The notes under the pieces are model-generated. The model was not told the origin of the DNA. It saw only the letters and a program-made list of their open reading frames with translations, and ran no database searches. A DNA stretch of 64,000 nt from Lithospermum erythrorhizon (Eukaryota > Streptophyta > Magnoliopsida > Boraginales > Boraginaceae), in the NCBI GenBank assembly GCA_019722365.1, contig JADFUC010001147.1, forward strand, positions 310,001-374,000, written 5' to 3'. Positions within the stretch are counted from its first letter, which is position 1. Each line of letters opens with the position of its first letter. Below, piece after piece: positions 48,551-64,000 of this stretch. Made by a program: the position numbers and the translations under genes.

Positions 48551-50069
48551 TGAATAATTCATGTGATTTTCTGAAGAATTTAGATTATGAGTTATGAATT
48601 GTGCAGTGATTAGTTTCTAGATTCTGTTGTGTGGTTCTAAGGCATTATGTTATGAATATTGCTTAGATGAATTTGTAAATGGCTGCTGAGCAACTCTGTC
48701 CTTATAGTACTTAGTAGAGGACTTGACATATTTGGTTTTGTTGTTCATTGACAATCTTGAAGATCATAAATTTACTGAGCATTCTATTTGTTCTGTTATT
48801 TTCTACAACTGTAGTACTCCTTTGTTTTGATATTTTTCTCAACTATATATATACAATACAGGTATATTATTATAGTACGTACATTGATGGAGTTTTCTTT
48901 GGTTTAGATTGTCTATAGTAAATTATCGATATCTTGGTGAAATTGCATTTCACTTGTTTATTTTCCACCTTTTTCCTGTAAGCATATTGTGGGGGCATGT
49001 GGAGTTTATAAAGAGATGGAACTTGAATGGGGTCTGAACTCTGAATGGTCTTCTAGCAAATTTTAAGATTTCATAAAGCAGTGTCTTGTGTGCAAGTGAA
49101 TTATAGGAGTTGAAATCATACCTTCTCAAAGGCAAATTTTTTGATTCTTTAAGCATGTTTTTTCATATAGTAAAATCCTTTCAAGTTTTAATTTCTCTCA
49201 TACCAATTTCAATTACAAGTATTATATCCATTGACTTTGACAATGTCATTTTTTTTTATAATTGATATTATATTAATTCAAAATATGAGAATTCATACAA
49301 GAGGAAGAGCTAGTAAAAGCCCCATATTTATTGGAGTTATTTCTAGTAACAACATCATGAAGATTTGGTAGACATTCAAATTATGTTGCTCTCTAGACAT
49401 TCAAATTTTGTTGGTTTCCAAAAGAGACTGTAAATCATTGGAGAGGTTTCTTGTAAAAGTGATATCTAATTTGACCAACTGCTAAGAAGTTTCCGATATC
49501 TTGTCCATACTTGTGAAAAAATTCATCAATAAAGATATGATGATGATTTTTTGTCTTAATGAAGATAAGTGATGTGCAAAGGGTTTCAAGTAATGCTTTC
49601 AAAGTAAAATTGTTGTTTGAGTTACCGTTGATTCTACTTTGTTTTTGAAAACCATTTTGATCATGTTGTTCATGTTGAATAATTCCTTCAATGTTATGTT
49701 GAATTCCTTGTTTCCCAATTGTGATGGACCATTTTGGTATATCTTCATTGGTTATGCCAAGAAGGATTTTGAAATTGCTCTATCTATGCCACATTCTCTT
49801 CTGCACGTGTTTGAAAAATTCTATCGAGGCCTTCCCAGATTGCCTATGAAATTTTTTGTTTGATCTTGAGAAATATCCTTTAACTTGGTTCCATTCTTTT
49901 GTCATTTTAAAAATTCTAATAGGCTTTTTGGCTTGAGAATTTTAACTATGAGCTTAATTTTTACGTTTTCAACTATTTTAATTTTTTCAATATAATCGAA
50001 TGCCTCAACTATTTTTAGACTGTTTAAAGATTCCCCCGACTCCCTTACACTTAATTTTCATTACAATAT
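48551..50069. other. Spacer after the INP1-like gene with a possible LINE 3' end
   Basis: 48,551-49,240 is ordinary AT-rich 3' flank. At 49,250-49,320, read on the minus strand, GCTCTTCCTCTTGTATGAAT is followed by TTAATATAATATCAATTATA and an A run, which resembles the 3' end of a plant L1-type LINE. DNA to its right, up to about 49,870, could be the rest of that element. A 74-codon plus-strand frame there (49,639-49,863) has no recognised domain. Confidence 0.35.
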
Positions 50070-50930
50070 ATAATGAAATAATTATATTGTCTTGAAATAT
50101 ACATTTGAATATTATATTACAATAAAACGAATTATTTTATCCTTAACACCATGTGACTAAAATATAGGAATTAAAATAGCACCCACCCCTTTCTACCTTT
50201 AATACACCCTCACCCCTCACCCTCACCTCTTCATCTCACCCCACCTACCTCCACCCTAGTGCCCCCTAAACAAGCACCGTCCATTTTTGCACAAGTTGAA
50301 CGATTTATCAACCGCTAATTACTATACTCAATCAAGCAAATCTGATTTCAACCAACTTATAGCGAAAAAAAAAAACTCTTGTCGCAGCAGGCCAAAAGCT
50401 CTCCAGCCAATAATGAACAAGGATACCAGAAAAAACTAGTCTTTTAAGTTTTAACCAATTAAGTAATACCGTCGAAATTCTTTCGATGAAGCTAGTAAAG
50501 GTGGTGTTAGGATACTTATTGAGAGTAAATTTTGGGTTGCCAATACATTCCTTTTTCACATAGTTTTGTTTGTCCCAAAATGTTTGTCAATTAATTTGCT
50601 TTTCTGGACAGATCGAGGAAGAGCTCCGGCGAGGCAGGGTGAGGCTTCAATTTTGGAACCTTCGTCTCCTTTTTCTCTTTATCTGGGGTTTGGAGTTCTG
50701 TTGGGGCTGGGAAAGGAATCGAGGGGTGCAGGTGAGGCTGTGAGGAGGTAGGGGTGGGGCTGGTGGTGCGAATCGGTGTGTGTGGGCTGTGAGGTGTGGA
50801 TAGGGAATGTGGGCAGTAGGGGGTGGGGTGTGTTAAAAGGATAAGCATGATTATTTTAGTTCTATACTTAGCCTATAAGTACTTTGTATAATATTGTGAC
50901 AAAATAATCATTTTACCGCAACATACCATT
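50070..50930. mobile_element. Second long-TIR element with C-rich and G-rich arms
   Basis: The left arm 50,075-50,280 and right arm 50,730-50,925 match in inverted orientation. ATAATTATATTGTC pairs with ATGATTATTTTGTC, then TTTTATCCTTAACACC with CTTATCCTTTTAACAC. Next come long C-rich tracts (CACCCACCCC, CACCCCACC) that face G-rich tracts (GGTAGGGGTGGGGC, GGGGGTGGGGTG). The interior of about 450 bp contains a 75-codon minus-strand frame (50,332-50,559) without known domain. No transposase. Probably a non-autonomous MULE-like or fold-back element. Confidence 0.5.
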
Positions 50931-50980
50931 TAAATGCTGTATTTTAACAGAATAAAAATTATATGGTTGCGTACGGGTGC

Positions 50981-51480
50981 CTAGAGCTGTTATCGGTCCG
51001 TCCGGACTGCTTTCACCGGATCCTGAATCGACGGCTTCGTGTCGGCCCGACAATCGACCGAAACCAATTTCGCCCAGAATGGACGACCGGATCCGTCCCA
51101 CGGCCCCAGCTTCTGGCCCATCCGAACCGTCCTGCTTTGGCCCATCCGATCCGAGCAAGATATCCGATATCCCATATCCTGGCTCCATAAGAGTCCGAAA
51201 TCCCGATCCGAGCAAGATCCGAAAATACAAAAAAATAACAATTCGAAAAATACAAAAAATTAAACCTAATACAAAAAAATCGAAAATACACATAAACTCA
51301 AACTCATTTACACACAAAATAAACAATTCGAAAAATAATTCGCTTACTTTTTGACTTCAGCTGAGTAATAGGTTTTTTTTTTTTTTTTTTTTTAAAATTT
51401 CCTGATCCGCTGGTCACCAACCGACGCGTTTCGATACCGATCGGTCTTGATCCGGGACCGATCCTGGCCCATTTTCGACG
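50981..51480. mobile_element. hAT-type MITE remnant (partial)
   Basis: The left end reads CTAGAGCTGTTATCGGTCCG, a decayed form of the CTAGGGATGGCAAT-like start of many plant hAT MITEs. It is followed by dense GGATCC, CCGATCC and CGGTCC words. Several overlapping Pro/Ser-rich frames on both strands are by-products of this repeat. A run of 21 T lies at 51,373-51,393. No matching right end was identified. Confidence 0.4.
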
Positions 51481-51664
51481 GACTTTCGACCAAGCCCCTT
51501 ATCGCCTCTGGCCCAATTAACAAATTTCTAAATGTGCCTAGGACAATTAAAATGCCTGTAGGCTCTGATTATATAGCTGTGGGTGTTCAAAAAATTAAAA
51601 TAATGCGACTACATGTAAAATTAACCTATACCAGGAAGTCTTAGCCAAAAAGCCAATATTTCAA

Positions 51665-52220
51665 CTAGGGGTTCCATTGATTCGATTTTTATCCGGTCCT
51701 GGCCGCTTCTGCTTTTTCGATATAAAACCGACTGGATCCTATTTTTAAATCTAATGAAATAATCGACTGTGAACTGTTTTGGCCTGGCGGAAATGGATAA
51801 AACCGTCCGGTCCGTATTACTATTTAAAAAAAATTAGATAATATATTAAATTAGTTTAACTAAACTAAACCCTATTTTTTACTATTTATTTTATAGTAAT
51901 CGTTTAAATTTAAATTATCATATTCATATTTCATAGTAATATAGGTTGAAATGTAATATTTAATAGACTTCTTCCACAAAGTATTACGTCAAGCTTATTT
52001 TTCATTTCATCATTTTTTTAGATATTTAGGATTTATTTTTATGTAATGTAAATTGATGGATAAAAGAATAAAAGGGCTCAATAAGTTCTACTAAACCTAT
52101 CCGAAACCGAAAAACCTGGCCCGCACTGCTTTCTGTTAACGGCATCGATTTTTTCCTCCTAAAAATCAAAATCAAAAACCTGCTTAATGCAAAACCGGTT
52201 TTTTTCGGTCCGATCCCTAG
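51665..52220. mobile_element. hAT-type MITE, about 556 bp
   Basis: Ends are CTAGGGGTTCC and, reverse complemented, CTAGGGATCGGACCG. GATTTTTATCCGGTCCTGG after the left end and ACCGGTTTTTTTCGGTCCG before the right end carry the same wording. The interior is AT-rich with no coding frame. An 8-bp target duplication could not be shown. Confidence 0.5.
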
Positions 52221-54648
52221 TCGAAACTTAATTTGAAACTGTCTATATATAGCATTTGTTCAGAAGTACAGTAACATAACAAAACGGGATGTAGGAAGCG
52301 GACAATAAATTATTTGCATCCTCTCTAGTGAATAATGTAGATTGACTAGCCAAGAAACAAAAAGGTAAACAATAAGAACAAATAATAGGATCAAATAAAA
52401 GGATGCACTATACCAAATTACTTCAAAAAAAAAAAAAATGACGAATGCAAAGTATTGATTATTTAAGTATGATTTAAGCATGATGTTTAAGGTTTTCCTT
52501 AAGCTCCTAACCCGTGGCTCGTTTGTAGATATTATACTCTTTATAATTTTTATTCCAATTTATTTGATCATGAAGTTAAAGATTTTATTAAGAGATCGAC
52601 ATATTACTAATATACTCCTAAAAAAGGTACTTTATTAAAAATACTTGAATTAATCCTTCATGAAATAAAAAAGATTTGGCTTAAGGAACAAAAGTAAATA
52701 TCAATATAAAGCTGCAGATTAATTCCTATATTTCATCAATTAAAAAGCTTAAAGTGAAAATTTTGCTTCATAATTCAAGAATTTTATTTAAATTTTGTAT
52801 TAATACACTATAACACCGAAAATTGTAATAAATCTCTTTTAACATGTCAATCAACTACCCACGAATCTAGTACAAACGACTTGTAGGATTTACCATATGT
52901 CCATATTCCCATAATCCTATCTATATAGTTGTTTATAAATGTCAAATCTATAGCCGACTCAATATCTAAAATCCGATAAAAAAAAAATTAATTTGCGTGA
53001 ATATGGTTGGGCTTGGAACTAAATTGCACTAATATAATCTGATACCCACTAATATGAATCAAATATATGTCAATGTTATTATCGAAGATTAAAGTGACAA
53101 TTGACCCACTATTTCAAGACACACAATAAGTATTAATACTAATACTATAATTAAGGGAGTATTCTAATCATAGATAAAGTAAGTCCATCTTTGAAGGACC
53201 CAGGTGAAAGCCTGACAGGACACACGCGGTTGTGGAGGAATAAGGGGATGTTGTGGCAATGGCATCTTAATTTTTCGCCAAGTGAGATATTTATTATTAA
53301 AAAAAAATATTCCATTCATTTTAATTAATATTTGATTTTTACATATCAGTTTTAAACTATTAATTATTTTTTTATTTATTAATCTAATTAATAATAACTT
53401 GATATCACTACATTTTTTCATTAAGCAATTTCGTATTATAGTATTTCATAAGATAACTAAAACGTAATTAATGATCATAGTTTGACATATAAAAATAAAA
53501 AGCATTAATGAAATTGAATTGGAGCTTACTCTTTTCACTTTTATTATTTAAGAAAATGTTTCATCCGCTCCCAAGTACTCTTCTATATTCTTTTTATTTA
53601 TTTAAATGATATCTTTTTCATATCCATCTCCTCATATATAAAAATTATTCCCTTTACTAATATTTACTTGTCCTTCTGGGATTAATTTTTTTTTTTTTTT
53701 CAAAATTCTATCTTTCTAAAGATAAAAAATTATGCACTCGCATTTTCAATATATTTTTATTATTAAGTTATCAATCAATCAATAATATAATTTTAATTAA
53801 TTTATCATTTTATATTTTTAATGCATTTCTTTGACACTTTTTATTTTATTAATCAAGCAGAATGGTTTTAAATCAACTAAAAAGAAACGCAGAGTGCGAT
53901 TTTGGGTAAAGTCCAATAATAATGGGAAACATGAGAAAGCAACTTCCGACAGCCGGTGAGCGCAATGGTGGGAAGAATTGGAGTGGCGTAACATTACCGG
54001 CGTAATCCGGTAATCACGGGAAGCTGCTACTTTTGACTTATGTGTGAAGTGTCAAGTGTGTGAACCTTTCACAAATTTCAAACATAAACTTTCGATTTTA
54101 TATTCCGTATTATTAGTATGAGAGCTTTAACTTTTTATAAAAGTGATTATGTTATCTAGTGTGTCAAAGATAAGAAAAGCATAGATTGCAATTTTCTTTT
54201 TGGCGTTGGCCGTTGATTGCGGTTAGGAAATAGAGTAGTTGCTTGGTGGCCCCCACTTTTTTACCATTTCTTTATTAATGATATTCCATTTTTAAAATTG
54301 TCAAACCGTCACACTAGTAACCTTTTGATTTCCCTTGCCCTGACATTTTATGGAGGAGGTGAATTGCGGGATGTGTCTCAACTGGTTATGAGAGATTCTT
54401 TTAAACCATTTCAATACGAAATTTACACCGTATGAAGAAAGTAGGGTGTTATTCCATTTTCATTACTATGAAGGTTATTAACCTATAATAATTATGAAAA
54501 TAATTTTAAAATAAATAGAATACTCTAGTTATGTTTTTCGGAGTCAACATCATCAATTAAACTGAGGTTTTCAATTTTCAATTGATATTTTGACTATTAA
54601 TAATTTTTTATGCATTATTCTAATAGATATAAATCATAGTCCCTCAAT

Positions 54649-54816
54649 CTCATGAATCTAAGATTGTCTAATTTTGGTTTTCTTTCAAAATTTAAAATAT
54701 GACTTTTTAACACGACATATTAGTTAGACATATTTTAAAAAATGTATATAACTTTGATCCAATAAGAGAAGTATGAAAAATGAGTGAAAAAGATGATAGT
54801 CATGATATGGACGGAG
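54649..54816. mobile_element. Stowaway-like MITE
   Basis: The left end GTCCCTCAATCTCATGA and the reverse-complemented right end CTCCGTCCATATCATGA align and are flanked by TA. Length 168 bp. Confidence 0.6.
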
Positions 54817-55882
54817 TATTTGTTTCCAAACATAATTTTGTACATAATAATATTATATTTTATATGTTTGAAAAGTAATACAAGTAAAAAGTAATGGAGT
54901 AATAATTTCCAACTGCAAATCTGAAATACGTGTAATTGGTGGGAGATATTTTTTCATTTTTAACCTTTTAGTTCGAGCTTATGTTTGTGGTGGTATTATT
55001 AGTATAATACCAAGAAAGTTAGGGTGTTTAAAAGTATGGTGCTATTAACATATTTAAATGAGCTATTTTATAATTTTTAAATTTTATGGACTTGTTTAGT
55101 TTTTTTAAGTTCTTAGGGGCCAAACTACAAAGTATATATATATTATTATACTAAGTAATTTTTATATTATTGTGATTATGAAAGCTCATTTGTGAGTATC
55201 ATGTATCTTAAGATACTCACATATTTCAGCCAAAGGACATTCAGATAATTAAAATACTACATAGTTTCAACGCTAATATCCTATATCTTCAAAGAACAAA
55301 TTCTTACCGTTCCGATATAATACTAGGAACTTTACTAGGAGTGCTGGGTACTTTGGTTATCATGGCATGAGCTGCTTTGACTGTTGCTAATTATCGTAAT
55401 TGGCTGTCGGTGCTATTAACTTTATATTGACAGGTATGGATTAAATAATGTTGTGTTATTGGTCCTCAGGTTATCGTGTAGGATTTTGAACAAGTCGAAT
55501 CGGATCGAATCTAAATATATTTAATTTTTTTCTTGAGGGATAATTGATACCTTATATTAATGCTTAACATGTGAGTCATCACATAATTGTGCAATATACA
55601 AGTTTTGGAATTTTGAAGTAAATTTTTTTTAAATATTGTACTCGGTCTAATTTAAAAAAGTTCTAACCTTAAAAGTTGAATTCGAGCTAATTAATCTTGA
55701 ATAAAACAAATTATCCGTTTTTATTTGAATTCTTAAGTGATTGGCTAAGGCTTGGCATTATTCCACAAAGAGTAACTAATGTGTCCTCTAAAATTGACTA
55801 GTTCCTCCCCTAACTATCCTCAGTTCCTCACGTCATCTGGACTTGTGATACTAATTATTAGGGTTCATGTAAAAAAAACATA

Positions 55883-56118
55883 CTATTTCCATTTTAAATT
55901 AATTCAAAGATTGAACTTAAATATTTATTAAAATTATTAAATTTAACTCTAAATTAATTTTTTAATAAGTATTCATCATCAAAGTTGTAATAAGTAGTAT
56001 CTAACTAAATCACTCTTTTGATAAAATAACAATTTTAAATGAATCAACTATTTTTTCAAAATGAATTGACTATTTGTTGAAATAAAATCCCCAAGTTGAA
56101 TTAGAATAGATGAAATAC
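55883..56118. mobile_element. Stowaway-like MITE
   Basis: The left end CTATTTCCATTTTAAATTAA and the reverse-complemented right end GTATTTCATCTATTCTAA continue into AATTC in both cases and are flanked by TA. Length 236 bp. More decayed than the others. Confidence 0.45.
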
Positions 56119-58350
56119 TATGGAGCATAACTCATGTTTATATATATTAACGTAGGTAATGAACTCCTGTATTGTTTTTTTTTTAAAATAAATAATTCTG
56201 ATAATTCTTGTCTCTGTAAGCTAGAATTGAATTTCATTAATATTAAGTCAATTACTCCATCACCATCCCCTGGCTCTCTAAAAAAATGGGCAACTAAGGT
56301 TGAGCTGTATAACACGTAATGGTCTAAGATCTATCAACATATTTGTTGTTGCCAATAGGCTAAACTAAACATGGTGATAATTCACATATTACGGAGTAGA
56401 AGTATTTATGCACCCTCAAATTCCATATTACACACACTAACAATTAGGTTCAATATTAAAAAGTCAAAAAAATATTTATGTTTTTGGGATGAAATGAGTG
56501 TTTTATTATGAGCAAAACAATATTTAAAGTTACTAATCTTTAATTTATCAGCAGATGAAACTAAGATTACTAATTGAATTTGGTGAGTTCACTTTAACTT
56601 CCAGAGTTCTTTGGTGAGCCGTGCGCTAATGTCTTCCGTTTTGCTTGAGTAAATTATTGATTGTTGGGGAGATTGTGCATCACACTATATATCTTTCAAC
56701 TCCCCTTCCATCGTCTCACACACTATAGAAAAAACGAAATACTGTCAACATTTCATGTAACAATTCTTTTGATCATTGTAACAAGCTCGTTCCCAATTAT
56801 CTTGTTTAGCTTCAAATGTTTGTGAAATTTCTACTTGCATACATCTCTTTTTTCTGCTAATCGAACACCTTTTGAAATTTTAAATATCAAAGAGAACAAA
56901 ACGAATTTGATTTAAGAATATCGTTGTTTTCATAAAATTTGGACCTACCTTCCATTTCATATTAGCGCTTTTGAAGAATTTGCTACTATCTAAATCAGAT
57001 GTATTCCTAAAATTTTAATGTAAACAATTAACGTTCAGTGTTTACTAGATTTGGCCAACTCAAACAACATCTTCTCGTTAATTCACTTATATAGAAAGCA
57101 ATAACTTACATTAACTATTTACACATTCCCAATATTATAATGATTTTCTTAATATACGCGCTGGGAATTCTAAAATAACTCTAATACGAAATAAATATCT
57201 TATATGAATTCGATCATTTTTATATTTTATATGAAATCGATCATTTATTTTCATTTGCTAGGTTATCTCTTCTCATGTTTTTTTTGTTCAAGTTCCTTGC
57301 ATTAGAAAGATAGCCCTATAGCATCTTGCCACGTTGGCTTTACAAAATTATCTCAATAATACTAGTCATATTAGCCGATCTTTCCTAGCAATAGAGCCAA
57401 AACAAAGCACATGCCCACCGCTCATTTTATTGTTTCAAATTTTCCTCATCTCATAGACTCGAACCAAAGATGATGAATTGTCAATAATCCAGTATTGATT
57501 GCACTATTTAACATTTTTTTAAACTACTTGGTTCGGGTGGAAAAACACATTGTATTAATTAACAATAAATATGTTTAGGCACTTAAACTGTATGCGCACT
57601 AGTTTTCACAAAATCAGTATTGATATTAATTAAATGTGGAAATCTTCTCCTTCCCCGTAGTTTTATTTTTTCGGTGAGAAGTTGGATTCTTCTTCATTTC
57701 AGCAAAGAGATTCCGTAGTCGTGAATTGTAAATCGAAAGTGACGCAGTTTCAAGAGGTCCCCGGTAGAGTAATACTAATGGGACACAAAGAAAATCATAG
57801 ATTCAACCAATAATATCGGCATCTCCAATCTCCCACTACCTAGCCACTTATTACCATCAGGCTATGCCTTTGAAGCACCATACTACACTCATATATAGCC
57901 AACACCGAACACTGCAATGTTATGGGCCCTAACTATCTCTCGTCTCCAAGCAATAATCGGCGAGCGCACGACGCGGGACAAGGTCTGCTGGATCTTAGGA
58001 CCTATGCATCACATGAAGCGCGCACTGCACCGCCAATTTTTATTTTTTGTAACAAACCGTAATAATATCTAATAATTTTTGTATTTTTTCATTTTGATAT
58101 CATTCAAAAGTATTAAAAGTATCGTACAATTTTCTTTCATCATTTTTAGAGTGCACCACTAAAAAACGATCCTAAAATCCGCTTATGTGTATTTCAGAAG
58201 ATTATGACGGTAAGTCAATCAATTCAATCGATACAGAACCCACAAAGTATCATTCATCCCGGGAGTGTTGTTGAGGTTAATTACCTAAAGGGGAGTGGTA
58301 TTAATTGTCGTGTGCCCACTTCTGAGACTTTGGCTCCTTCCTTTCCCATC

Positions 58351-58360
58351 TCAATATATA
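58351..58360 (+). promoter_or_regulatory. TATA-like box of the endoglucanase gene
   Basis: TCAATATATA followed by CACACTGC, about 210 bp upstream of the ATG at 58,566. A CT-rich stretch (58,380-58,440) lies between, as often seen in plant 5' leaders. Confidence 0.4.
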
Positions 58361-58541
58361 CACACTGCTTGTTTAGCTCTTCCACTTGTAACACCCCCTC
58401 TCTCCTCTCACACTTTTCTTTTTATTCTTCTATTCTATAGGGAGTTTATCAGAAATTTTAGCTGATAAACAATACCAACATTGGCTACATTTCTTCTGTT
58501 AATTAATACACACATACATACACATATACACATTTGTTTAG

Positions 58542-64000
<5,459 letters not shown>

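Larger units (their letters stand above)
52221..58350. other. AT-rich intergenic region with two MITEs
   Basis: About six kilobases without a supported gene. Stowaway-like MITEs at 54,649-54,816 and 55,883-56,118 are listed separately. 53,860-54,060 is slightly GC-richer. The short frames present (for example 54,217-54,435) carry no recognisable domain. The last part is the upstream region of the endoglucanase gene. Confidence 0.5.

Noticed and set aside
48194..48562. 122-codon minus-strand frame opposite the INP1-like gene, and 48117-48332
   Set aside because: Both lie antisense to a strongly supported coding exon and encode no known domain.
50913..51354. Cluster of six overlapping Pro/Ser-rich frames on both strands
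   Set aside because: They are by-products of a GC-rich GGATCCGATCC-type repeat; all frames are open at once, which is not a coding signature.

Overview
This is a piece of a plant nuclear genome, most likely a core eudicot. It is AT-rich, its genes have small GT-AG introns, and it carries plant-only gene families (NdhU, CYP706, INP1, GH9C endoglucanase, SAUR). Between the genes lies typical plant transposon debris: Stowaway-like MITEs, LTR fragments, hAT, LINE, SINE and long-TIR MULE-like elements. I cannot name the species from sequence alone.

Layout. 1-5,000: repeats only, including a tandem family with Emigrant/pogo-like wording (2.05-2.95 kb). 5,031-10,412 (+): five-exon gene for the chloroplast NDH subunit NdhU, a J-like membrane protein. 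Its first intron holds a MITE and its third intron a non-autonomous LTR element of about 2.6 kb. 12,963-19,951 (-): two neighbouring CYP706-type cytochrome P450 genes. The proximal copy (18,020-19,951) looks intact with three exons. The distal copy (12,963-14,980) has two exons, all catalytic motifs, and no in-frame start codon. 20-32 kb: gene-poor, with a TRIM-like element, a solo LTR and tandem repeats. 32,205-32,640 (-): a SAUR gene broken by one frameshift. 32.8-37.1 kb (+): a decayed LINE ORF1 (DUF4283 plus zinc knuckle) followed by a decayed hAT transposase gene (DUF659 plus dimerisation domain). 37-47 kb: repeats, a SINE, MITEs and a long-TIR element with foreign-looking interior. 47,584-48,550 (+): a two-exon DOG1-domain gene best matching INP1, the pollen aperture factor. 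48.6-58.3 kb: a second long-TIR element, hAT-type MITEs, Stowaway MITEs and otherwise plain AT-rich DNA. 58,566 to the window end (+): five complete exons and the start of a sixth of a class C GH9 endoglucanase; its C-terminal part lies outside the window.

The genes do not form one pathway. NdhU acts in the thylakoid, the P450s presumably in specialised metabolism at the ER, INP1 in pollen wall patterning and GH9C in the cell wall. The one local gene family is the CYP706 pair. I found no convincing new biological system. The best leads are the diverging P450 pair (start loss, intron presence/absence, duplicated splice donor), two long-TIR elements that may carry captured DNA, and insertions whose empty site can still be read. 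Splice sites and frames were worked out by hand. Family calls rest on recognising motifs, not on database searches.
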